Below, in pieces: positions 1 to 14,951 of a stretch of 64,000 nt of DNA (position 1 is the stretch's first letter; every line of letters begins with the position of its first letter). The translations under genes were made by a program, and so were the position numbers. The stretch lies in contig JBAMJR010000051.1 in NCBI GenBank assembly GCA_038501785.1, positions 972,501 through 1,036,500 of the forward strand, read 5' to 3'. Origin of the DNA: Myoxocephalus aenaeus. Its lineage: Eukaryota > Chordata > Actinopteri > Perciformes > Cottidae. The notes under the pieces are model-generated. The model saw nothing but the letters and a program-made list of their open reading frames with translations. It was not told the origin of the DNA and made no database searches.

Positions 1-48
1 ATAGAAAGTAGCAAGGAAAGTTAAAACGCCTCTTTTTTTTTGTTGCAG

Positions 49-3000
49 TGTCACCGGCAGTTCTTCTCGACGATATTGAAGCTGCAGAGTCTGAAGGAAA
101 TGACGATCGTATTGAGGGACTGCTGTGTGGAGCAGTGAAACAGCTCAAGTTGAACCGAGCGAAGCCTGACATAACGTTGTACCTCAGTCTCATGTTCCTG
201 GCCAAAATCAAACCTAACGTTTTTTCTACTGAAGGAATTATTGAGGTAAGATTTCTGATTGACATTGTGTTCGCTACAAAGAAATCTTCCACAACTTGAA
301 CCCTACAGATGTTGGAATTCGACTGGGTTTGTCTTACTCTCCACCTGTCTCGCTCTTGTCACAAGGCTTTGTGCAGCCTCCTGCGGCGGGATGCTTCAAT
401 CAACTTTAAAGCCAAGGGGAACAGCCTTGTGTCTGTTCTTGCTTGCAATCTGCTGATGGCGGCCTACGAGGACGATGAGAACTGGCCAGAGATCTTTGTA
501 AAAGTGAGAATCTCCTAACTGTTTTATAAATTCCTTTTTAATTTAGCCATGTAAGATGTCTTGCAGGATGTTAATCTAAAATGTATTTTCAGGTGTACAT
601 TGAGGACTCTCTGGGGGAAAGAATCTGGGTGGACAGTTCTCACTGTAAGAATTTTGTTGACAACATCCAGACTGCTTTTGGGACAAAGATGCCCCCTAAG
701 AGTATGCTGCTGCAGGCCGATAGTGGCCGCTCCGGTGGCGATCTCAGTGCAGGTACAGTTCCATTGAGAAAACACTCCGGTTTGTTGGGTGTTAGGATTG
801 CTGATGCAATTTTTTTTACGTTTTGTGTTTAGGTAGCAGTCCTCATCCCTCAACTCCTGAAGAGGATGACTGCCAGACTGAACTGCTGATAGCTGAGGAG
901 AAACTCAGCCCTGAGGATGAAGGGCAGATGATGCCGAGGTATGAAAACTACTACTTTCTACAGTTTTCCAACAGATACCACTTCAAAATGCCTGATTTGT
1001 GTTGTTTTTGATTTGATCCTCGATGATGACATTTTAATATTTTGTTATCACAAATCATTTAGAATGATTCTGGCATACTGTAGATATGACGAACTGGCAG
1101 AGAGCGTGGAGGACTACGTGCTTGACGTCCTAAGGGATCAGTTGAACCGCAGGCAGCCGATGGACAACGTGTCGCGAAACCTGCTGCGTCTGCTCACAGC
1201 CACGTGTGGCTACAAAGAGGCACGGCTCATGACCGTGCAGAGGCTGGAGACGTGGCTCCAAAACCCCAAAGTGAGTATGAAATGTCCTGAAGGAAACCAC
1301 TTGTAATGCTCAATTTCTACTTATTTCGTTTGCCATGTTTTCTGTCGTAAAATACTGCTTTTGGTGAGTGAATTTCAGGGTGAATTTGTCACAATACCTC
1401 TACAATGAAAAGTAAAACGTAGTTTATAATAGAAAAAAATATGAAGTCAAATATTTTAACACTTTTTTTTGGTTTTGTTTGTGAAATCATCACAATGGAA
1501 ATGAATGTTGATAACTCTAACTAATGACTCTTAACTCTTTGTGTGTGTGTACACAGCTGACTCGAGCGGCTCAAGACCTCCTCATGTCTTTATGTATGAA
1601 CTGCAACACCCAGGCAGCAGATGACATGGAGGTGATCTCCAATCTGATCAAGATCCGACTCAAACCTAAAGTCCTCCTAAACCAATACATGCTGTGTATC
1701 AGGTCTGTGGAGTCTCTTTTTGTCTTACGCCTAACTTGTTGTGACACAAGTAACAAGCAGCGACTTATAACTCACTGGTACTTTGGCTGTGGTTCTCCAG
1801 GGAGCTGCTCAATTCGAACAGAGACAACCTGGGCACGATGGTGAAGCTGGTGATCTTCAATGAGCTGTCCAATGCCAGGAATCCTAACAACATGCAAGTC
1901 CTCCACACAGTGCTGCAGCACAGCCCAGAGCAGGGTCCAAAGGTGAAACTTGAGCGGTTTAAATTGTTTGAACAAATAATAGTTTGGAAATGGTGTTCCT
2001 ATTTTAATCAGTGATTAGCATATGCGTTTAAATTCTGGTGTTTTCTCTAAATCGACGTTCTCCCGTTCTTCTGTTGTGTCTGTAGTTCTTGGCGATGGTG
2101 TTCCAGGACCTGCTAACCAATAAGGATGACTACCTCCGTGCCTCCCGAGCTTTGCTGAGAGAGATCATCAAACAGACCAAGCATGAGATTAACTTTCAGT
2201 CCTTCTGCTTTGGTTTAATGCAGGAGAGAAAGGAGACCACCCATGTGGACTTAGAGTTAAAAGTATGTGCTTGTGAAAATCCCTCAGTAGTTTCTGCTTT
2301 AATCTTCATGTATTTACTCTGGACTCTTATCTTTGACTCTCCCATAGGAACGTTTTGTTATCCAGGTGACAGATCTACTGACTTGCTCTATGATGTTGGG
2401 CATCACTGCTCAGGTCAAAGAGTCTGGCATTGCGTGGGACAAAGGAGAGAAGAAGAGTCAGTGCTGCGTATTTGTTCAAATGGTGTATATATATTAACCA
2501 TAATGCATAATATGCATGTTAGGCTTTGTCTTAAACATACGTCTGGTTTGTTTCAGATCTGGAGAGCCTGAGGTCGTTTCAGAATCAGATCGCTTCCATC
2601 CAGAGAGACGCAGTGTGGTGGCTTCACACCGTGGTTCCTACCATCAGCAAAGTGAATGCAAAAGACTATGTTCACTGGTCAGTAACTGCTTGCATCTGAT
2701 GTGTTTATTGTTAAAACTGCACAAGCTAACCATGTTTTCAGCTACTTTATATATGGATGATTTCTTTCATGTCTGCAGCCTTCACAAAGTGCTGTTCACA
2801 GAGCAACCCGAGACATATTACAAGTGGGACAACTGGCCTCCGGAGAGTGACAGAAAGTGAGTATCCCTCCATTATTCAAAAGGAGTCGCGTTTTCTTCTG
2901 ACTGTATTTAGCACAGTCGCCTTACTAAGCTGTTTTTGTATAAATTACTCCTCAGTTTCTTCCTCCGCCTCTGCTCCGAGGTGCCTCTGTTGGAGGACAC

Positions 3001-6000
3001 ACTCATGCGCATTCTGGTGATCGGGCTGTCTCGGGATCTGCCCCTGGGCCCCGCCGATGCCATGGAGCTTGCAGATCACCTGGTTAAGAGGGCTGCTGGA
3101 GTTCAGTCTGATGGTGTGTGAAGATCCACTTATGCTGTAACTGTTCATGGTCACAGTTAAAGCTGTGTATATTTGGACATTTGGTAAACGCATGTGCCTC
3201 AGTTAGGAAAGTATGAACAAAGGACATGTAGTTGTAACTGTTTGAATACTTCTCGGCATGATGCTTGTCGTATCAGTTTGAGACCACAGAGCTGACCGAT
3301 TGTTTCTTTCTAAATAGATCTGGACGTCCTGAAAGTGGAGAGGATCCAGCTCATTGATGCAGTGCTGAATCTATGTACATACCACCACCCAGAGAACATT
3401 CAGCTGCCTGCAGGGTACTTTAACCGTCTTTAAAAAAAAACGTTCATGTCATACAGTTTACAGTCTGAAATAACAAAAGACCCTCAATGTTTAAGGTACC
3501 AGGTGCCAAATTTGGCAATATCCGCACTGTATTGGAAGGCTTGGCTGCTGCTGCTTGTGGTTGCTGCATTTAATCCTCAGAAAATAGGTACAGCGCTCTG
3601 TTTTTATATGTTGAATAAATAAGAATTGCTATTAATAAACCGCGTTAATATGATGTCTGATGATTTCTCCGTTAGGTTTGGCTGCCTGGGACGGCTATCC
3701 TACACTGAAAATGCTCATGGAGATGGTTATGACAAAGTAGGTGACGGTTATCTAGAACAGAACAGTTCCAGGATAAAAATGCTGAACAACTAACACACAT
3801 CTCTCTCTGCTTCCATAGTAACTATACATACCCTCCATGCACCGTTGCGGACGAGGACACAAAGACGGAGATGATCAACAGGGAGCTGCAGGTCTCCCAG
3901 AGAGAGAAACAAGATATTCTGGCCTTTGAGAGCCACTTGGCAGCAGCCTCCACCAAACAGACAATCACAGAGAGCAACAGCTTGCTGTTGTCTCAGCTTA
4001 CCAGTCTGGATCCACAGTAAGAGACCAAGAGGAATAACCATAAGTCTCTTAGTACTAGTTGACACTTCTCCAACAACCTCCACTTTCTTTAGATTGGAAG
4101 GACAGTAAACTGACACTGTTTTACTTTTATACAGCAGACAGTTGAATCTAGCTATTACCACTAGAAAATCATTGTCAGTCTATAATAAGAATGTTTAAAC
4201 TTTTCAAATGTGTGACTGTAAGATGGATTCATAGTTTTTGTTTGTGTTCAGGGGTCCTCCTCGTCGGCCTCCTCCTCTGATCCAGGAGCAGGTGAAAACC
4301 CTCAACACGTCTCTGCGTCTGGGACATCTCCTTTGCCGCAGTCGCAACCCAGACTTCCTCCTCAACATCATCCAGAGACAGGTAACCTGCTCATAGTAAC
4401 AGCTATGCTGCCTTCACAATAAGGATAGTGTGTCTCAACAAGCGTGTGACTTGTGTAAGATATTAACTTGGTGGTATAATACACTTGTTTCGGATGAGAA
4501 CCCAGGATCTTTGGTATTGTAAACCTGTGATCAAAGCTCAACTTCAAGTGGAGAAAACCTGTTGGGAATTCAAACAGAGTGATTCATTGGCAGCAAAAAC
4601 ATTGATTAAGACCATGAAAGAAAGCAGAGGGGAAAAGAACACATTATTCTAGGACTTTTGTTGTGTGCATCCTGTAACTGTACATATTTAATCCAACACA
4701 GGCTTCCTCCCAGTCCATGCCGTGGTTGGCTGATTTGGTCCAGTCCAGTGAGGGGTCCCTGGATGTGCTTCCAGTGCAGTGCCTGTGTGAATTTCTTCTG
4801 CATGATGCTGCGGATGACAGTTTACCAATAGAGGATGACGAAGAGGGAGAGAGCAAAGAGCAAAAAGCCAAGAAGAGACAAGTAGGTTGATTTATAAGAC
4901 CGTACCTTACTGTTGGCAGGCAAATATTACTGAATTTGTCCTGTTTTTTGACATTCCATTTTTCTTAATGACTGTCTTAATTCATCTTTGGGCTTCAATT
5001 TAGATGCTAAAATTATACCTGCTTTTGTTTCTACTTGTGTCCATCTTATTACTGACTCTTGAATAATCCTGTATTATTATTATTATCGGTCTTCCTGCTA
5101 GAGACAGCAAAAGCAAAGGCAGCTACTTGGACGGCTCCAGGATCTTCTGTTGGGTCCTAAGGCTGACGAACAGACCACATGTGAAGTGCTGGACTACTTT
5201 CTGCGTCGTCTCAGCTCTTCTCAAGTGGCATCGAGAGTCCTGGCCATGAAGGTACCGTATTGGAAGCAGACGAAAAGCCATCTCGATTAGCATTGTGTGA
5301 ATGTTTAAACGTTCATTTATTTTACATTTTATGTTTGTGTGTAGGGTTTGTCATTGGTGCTGACCGAAGGAGGCTTAAAAGATGGAGATGAGCGGGATCA
5401 GCCCATGGAAGAAGACTCGACAGATGCTGAGCTCTTGCCAGGGTACCAGTGGCTGCTACAAGACCTCCCGAAGCTCCCCTTGTTTGACAGCGTCAGAGGC
5501 ATGACGTCCACTGCTCTGCAGCAGGTCAGCGTCGACTCGACAGTGAACTGTCAATAACTGAACATTTATAACTTTTAGGATGATTAATGACAAGGAGTTT
5601 GTCGACTTCCTTACAGGCTATTCACATGGAGACAGATCCACAGACGATCAGTGCCTATCTTATCTACCTATCCCAGCATGCACCAGTAGAGGAGCAGGCT
5701 TCTCACAATGACCTGGCCCTGGTAATCACGGCGAGTTACTTACATTAATTACATTACATGCTTTTCTTTAATCTGTTTTTAGTTTTTTTCGTTGAGCACA
5801 CCTGAAGTGAATTTGATCCCTATTTGCTCTCCACAGGACGTTGCCCGGCTCATCGTGGAGCGCTCCACCATCATGAACAGCCTGTTCTCCAAACACTCCG
5901 GCAGACCGGAGTCTAATGCTGTGCTCAGTGCTTTCCTCACCATCTTCTCTGCATACATCAAGAGGATGAGGAAGACCAAAGAGGGCGAGGATCTTTACAG

Positions 6001-9000
6001 CTGGGTGAGCATTACCAACAGTTGTGTCACTAACTGAACTGCATTGTCAGTTACATTATGGCTAACTATTTGCTGATACTGTCACTAGTTCAAAGTAAGA
6101 TAAATATCTTAAGAATAAGATGCAAGTTCCATATCCCCTGAAAACCTATTGCAATCCGATAGAAATTAACGTGTTTGAAAATGATGCTTTGAGGCTGCAA
6201 CTAAAATGTAATCTGCAATTGAAGATGAATCCCAGTTTGATTGAAAAAGAGCGTTACACTTCTGCTTGACAATCTTCTTTTTTTTTTTTTTTTTTTCAGT
6301 CAGAATCTCAGGACCAGGTGTTTCTGCGCTGGACCACAGGAGAAACTGCTACAATGCACATTCTTGTAGTTCATGCCATGGTTATCCTGCTGACTCTGGG
6401 GCCACCCAAAGGTAGTCCTGTTAACTCTGCAGTTCAATGTTTGCAACGTTGAAGAAGCTATGAGAACATGTTTACCATTGTGTGCATTTTTACAGGAGAA
6501 AGTGATTTCTACGCTCTTTTGGACATTTGGTTTCCCGACAAACAGCCTCTACCAACTGCCTTCCTGGTTGACACCTCAGAAGAGGCCCTTCTGCTGCCTG
6601 ATTGGTTGAAACTGAGGATGATCCGATCAGAGGTTTCTAGATTGGTTGATGCAGGTACAACTTGCTATAGTACACAGAAATATGTGCTGGTCACCATGTA
6701 AATATATATATATTTTTAATGGAGCAATACATTATTTCCCTCAGCTTTACAAGACCTGGAGTCTCAGCAGTTGCTGCTGTTTGTACAGTCCTTTGGCATT
6801 CCTGTATCCAGCATGAGTAAACTGCTGCAGTACTTGGATCAGGCGGTCTCTCATGACACGGAGACGCTGGAAGAGAACATCATGGACAAGCGTAAGAGTG
6901 CTGCAGATATCCTTCTATAGAAATTGTTTAAGATTTTAAAATAAGTCTTGATTTATTTATGATTTATCTAATTTTGTATGTGTCCTGCATTAGACTACAT
7001 GGCCCACCTGGTGGAAGTGCAGCATGAGCGAGGTGCCACTGGGGGGCACACTTTCCATTCATTACTGAGCTCCTCTCTTCCTCCAGATAGAGGTTGGTGA
7101 CTTTCGTCTCTAAATGATTGTGTATGTGCTGTTTTAGCTTGTATTATTTGACATTTTAAGACATTTTCCTTGTTATTAAAAGTAATTAAAAGTTATTATT
7201 ACTCCAGAATATTGCAAATGTTTTTTTTCTTCTCTTACTCACACATTATCTTAGATGACATAGGGCTTTGATGTAAAGTGACAGCATGAATTAAAAAATA
7301 ATCTAAATGAGTTGTCCTGACTACATTTGACAGATTCTGCTGAAACCAGTAAGGCCAAAGTTACCGTGGAAACGCCCCACAGCTCTGTGAAGATGAGAGC
7401 AGCCAGTCAGCTTCCTGAAGTTGGGCCTGAAGACGATCTCACTGGAATGTTGCTTCAGGTGGGGATTTACTCTCTATTGTATTCTCTTTTTCTTTGTTGT
7501 ATGCTTGAACAAAAGTTTATTCCCTTTTTATTTATGCAAAGCTGTTGTTGAATCCCTTCTTTGTCAAACTGACCCGTTTCTGTATCCTTTGCTTTCTCAG
7601 ATATTCCCGTCTAAAGTGGACCCTCGCTGGCACGGCCCTCCTCCCAGCCAGCTCTCTCTGGCCTTGCAGCAGGCTCTTGCTAAGGAGTTGATGCGGGCCA
7701 AGCAGGGCCAGATTCAGCAGGGTGGCCTCGCATTTCGGCTCCTGCAGGCTTTCGCAACGTTGCTCACCTCTGCTCACGCGGGGCCTATTGTCATATCAAT
7801 GCACCACAGCCACGCCCTCTCCTGCCCTCTCATGCGCCAACTTCACCTCTACCAGGTAAGGCTTGCTGACAAATCGGTGCATAATTCCCACGTTGAGTCA
7901 TACAACATTGTACAGAAGACTTTTTTTTCTTCTTCTTCTTGTTTCTCCCAGCGTCTCGTGTCCCAGGACATGGCTTTCTCCTCACTATTCCTTAAGGTCA
8001 TTGTTGAGATGCTCATTTGGTTAGACAACCCAACTGTGGAGGCCGGACCGCTGAAGACTCTGCTCAAATCCTTCGCTGGTCAGAACTCTACCAAGCACAG
8101 GCACAATGATGGTGAGCGCCTCAACGCTTTATCTTCCTTCTCAAATGTTGATTAATTTACTGTATATAGTCAGTGAGTGACCAGTGTGTCTGCCTTGCAG
8201 TGCGTTCAGGTTTCCTCCACCTGGCTGAAGCTTTGGCATATCGCAGAGAAATTGAAGTGCCACTGATAGCCATCATTGCAATGCTGAAGTCTGGAGAGCG
8301 ATGTAATGCGGAGCCAGAGCTCATTGGGAAAGGTACTAACCGAGTCACTGTGTGGATGATCTGAATGTGCATTGGATTTGTTTGAACTGAGCATCAGATT
8401 CAGCGTTTCAAACATTATTCAAATATTTAGCTGATTAACAGGGAATTCATCACAATCTTAAAACATTATTTATTATTTTTAGCTGGTTAAAAAATTCTTT
8501 TTTTTCATTTATCAAATAAAAACAGTTTTGCATAATTGCAAAGACTTTTTAGAAGTGACTGGCAATGGCCTTTAGATATGTTGGGAGTTTGGTATATTTT
8601 CAGTACAGCAAAAGTCCCATCTTCAAATGTATTTAACAGTATTTCTTTTCAATAAAACTAAACATGCTGTCTTAAAAACATGTTTTGTATTATATTCCAG
8701 TGTTACAAGGGCTGATGGAGGTGAGGTCACCGTATTTGGAGGAGCTGCTGTCTCTGCTGATGACTGTTGGTACACAGAACGGGACCGCTGGCCCTGTTGC
8801 TACGGTGATTTCCTTGCTGCTTCGGGAAAGTGAGGAGCGATCTGTGAAAAAGGAAGTGGATTCTAACAAGTGAGAACCGCAAATATATTTCCCTCTCAAG
8901 TCATGCAAGACACATTTATATTTGACAGGACTAAATGACAAACACGGCTGTCTGTGACAAAAAAAAAATAGCAAAGAGGTGTTTGCTGTCTGTGGCCTTG

Positions 9001-12000
9001 TACTCGGAAACTGCTTATGGATTTGGTTCGGAACGGTTTAATTGGTTTTGCAGCTTTACAGATTCACTTGCTGTGGAAATCATAGAACACTTTAGAGAAT
9101 TGCTGCCAGGCGGCCAGGTACATACTGAACATGTGCTTACTGACACATGCAAGGTCTTTTACAAAGAGTGCAAATATATGGAGTGATTTTATTCGTGTAG
9201 AATACTTTTTGTGTTGTTAGAATAGCGAGTTTTGCTTTAACAGTAGAAACCGTGTTACTACTGTGTGAAACATTTTGTATCACCAAGACTCCAAGTGTTT
9301 TAACCCTGTATTCATTATGCAATCACAAGGTCACAGCTAAACTTCCACATGACCATTAATATCTAGCGGCTGAGTCCTGGGCTTATCCAACCCACTCACG
9401 CACCGAGCAGCGGAGAGACGGGGGGGGGGAAGTGAAGATCACTTCGTCTTGCACCGGTTACAAACAGGCTGAAGGGCACGCTAATGTGCTGCTGATGGAT
9501 TCTGTTTGTTTGTGTTTTTAGCCGAGTTAGACCAGAGAATATTCAGTTAAAACAGATCAGCAATGCTGTTTTGCGCTCATTGTTCTTCATTGAGTTTGCT
9601 CTGTAGATGTGATGTAAAGTAGATCTGTGAGCACTGCACTAACTAAAGCATTGCCTTTACAATGCTGCTGTTTGTCAGCAACTAGTCATATGGTAGCATT
9701 TTGGCCTTGTGTGCTCTGATTTATTTAGTGTGCAGTTAACCACACCAGTCATCATTTTGTTTTAAATGAAAGCTCAGCTCAGGGCATTTGCTCTTGGTTT
9801 TCTTCACAACTGTTTTGGAAGAAGGACATTATAATTAACAGGTGAAACAGCTTTTAAAGTAAGGTATTATTATTATTGTGCGATGGAGGAAATGTATGAC
9901 TGTGTGAAGAAAGGTGCATGTGGATTTTGAAAAGTAACCGATGGGCTAAATATTTGGAACAAATATATATTTATAGAAACTTAAAAAAAAGCTTGAGAAC
10001 AGAATTGTGTGTCGTGGTAGAATGGTTGTTTCAGCAGTCAACCTCGGGGAAGCAGTGAATTTGTTGGCTGTACTGAACATGAACATTGGCATAGTTGTAT
10101 TCTGAGGTATTGATTAAGTCTATAGGAATTGAATAGGTGCACTCGCCTCTCCATAGAGGTAACCTTTTAGTTTCCTCTTTCCCAGCAGCACCGAGGTGAC
10201 AAAGTCAGGACTGAGCTCTGGGCTGCTGGTTGATTGGCTGGAGCATCTCGACCCTGAGGTTACTTCAGTGTGTCCGGACCTTCAGCAGAAACTGCTGTTT
10301 GCCCTCAACAAGGTAAGATAAGCGTTGCTAATGTGCTTCTCTTGTCTTTTCACACTGGACTAAGTGTTTGCTTGGCGTTCCTAATGCATCCTTTCCTACT
10401 ATTTCTCCATTTCAGTCGAGAGGAACTCCTGCCTACAGACCCTATCTGTTGGCCTTGCTTACACATCAGTCAAACTGGTCCACCCTCCTGCAGTGTATCA
10501 GCGCTCTTCTCAGCAAGCGCAGAGACTACAAGTACACCTATTTTTTTTTTTTTTATAACCTGTTGTCAGCAACTGTTTTGTGGAGCCAGCAATATTTATT
10601 TTCTGGATGGATGAGATTTTATTGAGCATGTGTCTGTATACCATTTTTCAGACTTGACCCATCATCAGCCCTTGATTTCCTGTGGGCCTGTAGCCACATC
10701 CCGCGTATCTGGCAGGGACGCGATCAGAAGATCCCTCAAGTAAGATCAAAAGCCCAGGCACAAGGTCCCCAGTTGTCTCTTTTGATGAGACCGAAGCCAG
10801 AGAGTTCATTCTGCTAAATACATTTTTCTTTTTCGGTCTGTGCAGAAGAAAACAGAAAAGTGTGTGCTCAGACTCAGTTCTGAGGAGCTTATCAGCCTGG
10901 TGGACCTGATCTTGTCCGAGTCAGAGCTCAACAGTCGCGACTCGCCACACGATGACAAAAGCAGATTGGACCAGGCCTCCTGCTCTCTCATCCAGTCCAG
11001 GCTGCCCCTCCTTCACTCCTACTGCAGCGGAGAGCTAGAAAACATTAAGAAAGTCTCAGAGTACCTCATCAACTGCACGAAGAAATGGGAGGACAGGTAA
11101 GGTGTATATTTGTCTCACTTGTCTGCATTCAAAGACGCATGCGCTCATCACCTTTTGTCGTGTGAGTCACCAAAGTATTCAACCAATCCATTTTTGATGC
11201 ATTGTATTGTTGTTTCTAATTAGCCCAATCATGGAAAGTCATTTTTACGTGCTGGTAAACTTGGGGTAAATCGCACTCGATTTTCCTTCTCAGTGCAGAT
11301 GAACTTTTCAGACTTCCTCTGTCAGCCACAATGCTGTGGACCAGGGAAAACCCGATAATTAGGTCTATTGGTGTGAAATTAAAACCAGCAGAAGTCGTCT
11401 GTACTGTGATCTCTTTAAAAGCTCAGTGCATTATAATGAAGCCAAGAGGATTAAGGCTGAAGCTCTACACTTGCCTGTGTTGTGAATTCCTGCTCTGACT
11501 TAGCTGTCAGAGATCAGGGTGCAACTCTTTGTGGAGGCAAACCCTCCTTTCATGAATATGTCTCTGGTTATTAAACCACTTTAATGAGGAAACTTTGGCC
11601 AAGGTCAAGCAAAATTAGCTTCCGAATTACAGTATTTTAAGTACAGCTAAGCTGTCTGGTAAAATTGTTGCTAGTGAAAATATGGCAGGATAAAAACATG
11701 TTGAAAGTAAAGGGTTTTGGCCTTGTGTTAAATAAACACTTCACTGTATGTTGAGCATTCTTCTTGGGAAACCTCGCTGTCAGTTAAGCTGGTGTTTTAT
11801 TCCGATTACACTCCAACTATTAAACAACAAGCAGGCTCTTTACTCTTGGTCAAGGTCGCTCTGATTTGCTTAATACATAGCTGTAATAAATCTCTTCAGT
11901 TAGTAGAGAGTACATCATTTGAGCCTGACAAGAGCCTTAAGGGATTTTGTGAAACCACAGTGACTTCAAGGCAAATGCCTTTGAATTACATTACACTATT

Positions 12001-14951
12001 CATGTGCCTAGTTTGTATTAGTGTACATTAATTATTGTCGGTAGACAAAGAATAGAAAAGTATTTTATCGTTCTTTAATCTGTGTTCATAAGCTGTTAAA
12101 AGAGATGGAGAAAGTGAATTTGACAAAAACCTGAGGTAATTTTTATGTCAAACTGGGAACATTGTTTGCTTTGTAATTTTAGTCCCGCTATAGAGTGAAA
12201 CTCACTTGAGTTTAAAAGCTGTGACAAACTTTCTGTGCCTACACAAAATTGGTCAACCAGTCACTGTCAATTAAATAGCTTCAAGCTACACAACTCAATA
12301 ACATCAGGGATTACAGTCTTTATTTATTTTTGTTACTAAGCTTTAACATGAACAGCTGAACTGTCTAAGCCAATAATACAATGTATTTCCCCTAAAGGGA
12401 ATGCATACAGTATCGCTCCCATTTTGTTTATTTTGTCTTTTCAGTGCGATGAGTAAGCGGTGCCAGAACTTGCTGCTGCAGATCTATTTGCACTTCCCCG
12501 AGGTCATCCAGCACGTTACCCTGCCTGAAGGCACGTTCAGCAGTGGGGGGGCTGCAGACGGCAGCAGCTGCAAGGTAAAGAGGTCTTTATTACCTTCACC
12601 AGAACAATAAAGATGGCGTACTGTAGTTACTGAGTACAATATCTGGTTAGGTTTAAAAGGATCTTCTTAAATACATTTCTGAGTAAAAACAGGACAAGCA
12701 AGAGAAACAGATGCATCGAAAGAGTCTGTAGCTTATCACAAAATAGGTCACATGTCATAACCTACAGCCTTCACTGCATTTGTATTCATAAAACAGAAAT
12801 ACTTAACAGCATGGTATATACTTATTTCCTGTATTTCTCCCAGCTGGATGTCCTGGTGCATCGTCTGGTCACACTGCTTGCTGATATAGGAGACACAAAG
12901 TCTGTGGAGGGCCGTGTGTCTGATGCCAACCTCGCATGCAGGAAGCTGGCTGTGTCGCACCCTGTCCTTTTGCTCAGGTGAAAAGCTCGGTGGTACTCTG
13001 CAGCAGTATTTTACACATACCGTACACATTAAATACAAACTGTAACACTGTTCTTCCTTTCCTTTCCCCCCCCCCCCCAGACACCTGCCTATGGTTGCAG
13101 GTCTCTTACACGGCCGCATTCACCTGAACATGCAGGAGTTTCGGCAGCAAAACCACATGACGTTCTTTAGCAATGTGCTCGCCATCCTGGAGCTGCTGCA
13201 GCCGCTTGTTTTCCACAGCGACCACCAGAGGGCGCTTCAAGACTGCCTTCTGTCATTTATGAAGGTCCTTCGGGTAGGCGGCTCACACACTGATCCAAAT
13301 CCTCACCATAGGATTTGATCTCGGGATCAGACGTTTTCCAATGTTTACAATGCGTTTGTGCATCTTTACTCCCGTAGAACTTTCAGAGGACTCGTTCTCC
13401 GTTGGTCTTCATCAACAAGTTTTTGCAGTTCACACAGAAGTACATCACCCACGTTGCTGCGGTCGCCATTCCCTATTTACAGAAGCACTCTGCCATCTTG
13501 CAGTAAGTATATCCTGCCAGACTTTTGATTGTTCAATTGCAAACTATGAATGCGTTTAAGGAATGTACAGCTACAATGGCTTTGTTAGAGATTTTGTTTT
13601 GCTCTTTCTCCTGCCAGGGGTTTGTGTGCAGAAAACCCAGACCTGGTTCAACTGAAATCTCTGCTGGCTGGTCTCACGTTGCCGGTGAAAAGGTCTTCTG
13701 CAGAGAATGCGCCAGAAGACAGAGATGGTGAGCACAGGACGATGTCACAGACCCCACATATATCTGAATCACCTTTTCTTTCAGTCTAGATACCTGGTGA
13801 CTTTGTATGTAATAAGTCTAAAGAATCTCACTGTTGCACTCGTACTTTTGTAAACTAATCGTTAACTACAATTTAGCTAAATAATTGCTTTTTTCTTCTC
13901 TTTACCAGATGACATGTCCACTGGTTCCCTGCCCCTAGTCAACATATCTGCCTCGGTTTCACTGAGTGCGGCCGACATGACGATGTACCTGAAAAAGATG
14001 TCGAGAGGAGAGGCAGTCGAGGGTAACAAACATACTGCTGCCGCAATTTCAGATGTGTAAATCTTGTCTCATCATAATGAGTAATAACGCTGTTTTTTTT
14101 TTTCACATCTGCTTTAGATGTGTTGGAAGTGTTGACAGAGGTGGATGAGAAGTCTAGGAGGAGCCCAGAAATCATCCAGTACTTCATTGTGAGTCATAAA
14201 CAACATAAACAGGAGAAAAAAAAGATCACGGATAGTACCTGTCAGTGCGTAACGCCTCAATCACCACTTTGTGTCACTGTTTTTAGAACGATCTGCAGAG
14301 ACTCATGATGTCCTCTGAGGAGTTGTGTCGGAGCATGGCCTTCAATCTCGCCCTACGCTGCATACAGAATAATCCCTGGTAAGTTTACAGCAGTTTGGGG
14401 AAAAACCACCGACAGAAAGCATGCGGGAACCAAGAGGAAATGTGTGGAGATAAATACAGAGGAAAAGTGTGGCGTTGTGATACCCATCTGTCTGCATACT
14501 TTTATTTGTTACCATTTATTTTTCACTATGTCATTTTGAATGTTTTCTCTGCTGCAGCCTAGCGACAGACTTCCTGCCAACTTTCATGTACTGTATGGGC
14601 AGTGGTAACTTTGACGTGGTACAAACGGCTCTCAGGAATCTTCCGGAGTATGTGCTCCTCTGTCAAGGTAAGAAGATACTCTTTAGTCAAATGACTATTT
14701 ACCGTGATCTTGTAAGAAGCAGCCAGTCTTGCCTTATTAGTCACATGACCACGCAATATTGTTTTTTAGGAGGACAAAAAGTGGTTTAACAAAGTTCTAG
14801 TCAGTCACACATCCATGTGCTTTTTTCCTTCACAGAACACGCAGACATCTTGCTCCACAAGGCGTTTTTAGTAGGTATCTACGGACAAATTGACACCAGT
14901 TCGATGATCTCAGAGTCTATGAAGGTCCTTCACATGGAAGCAACAACATAA
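49..14951 (+). CDS. ints1: Integrator complex subunit 1 (INTS1), 5'-truncated by the window edge, 45 exons
   Basis: Scaffold subunit of the nuclear Integrator complex, which cleaves snRNA 3' ends and terminates promoter-proximal RNA polymerase II. Exons as read from splice sites: 49-245, 309-503, 593-752, 833-938, 1084-1270, 1557-1702, 1801-1942, 2086-2262, 2348-2456, 2557-2677, 2779-2856, 2956-3113, 3318-3414, 3496-3587, 3676-3736, 3819-4016, 4252-4381, 4702-4881, 5102-5251, 5345-5524, 5617-5721, 5837-6004, 6300-6411, 6496-6654, 6745-6891, 6994-7092, 7334-7458, 7601-7855, 7952-8111, 8201-8332, 8701-8869, 10186-10312, 10416-10531, 10652-10739, 10846-11096, 12445-12574, 12844-12977, 13081-13273, 13378-13502, 13618-13727, 13909-14022, 14118-14188, 14287-14378, 14558-14667, 14836-14951. 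They join without a frameshift to 2,089 codons and a TAA. Human INTS1 is about 2,190 aa, so roughly 100 N-terminal residues are missing; the first exon here begins with the last two bases of a split codon. Recognisable conserved blocks include VEDYVLDVLRDQLNRRQPMD, NIQLPAGYQVPNLAIS, HTFHSLLSSSLPP and the C-terminal LHMEATT. The DUF3677 region probably falls around exons 5-6. All introns are GT-AG, and the protein looks intact. Confidence 0.96.
8870..10185 (+). other. Large ints1 intron, no gene seen
   Basis: A 1,316-bp intron between the exons ending at 8869 and starting at 10186. The joined codon is AA|C. It is AT-rich and contains a short G run near 9421-9428. I see no splice-bounded exon and no repeat that I recognise. 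Confidence 0.75.
11097..12444 (+). other. Large ints1 intron, no gene seen
   Basis: A 1,348-bp intron between the exons ending at 11096 and starting at 12445, with the split codon AG|T. I found no additional exon that keeps the frame, and nothing recognisable inside it. Confidence 0.75.

Noticed and set aside
7421..8155. A 244-codon continuous + frame in ints1
   Set aside because: It joins two real exons (7601-7855 and 7952-8111) with intron sequence that happens to stay open; splice sites and INTS1 homology show the true exons.
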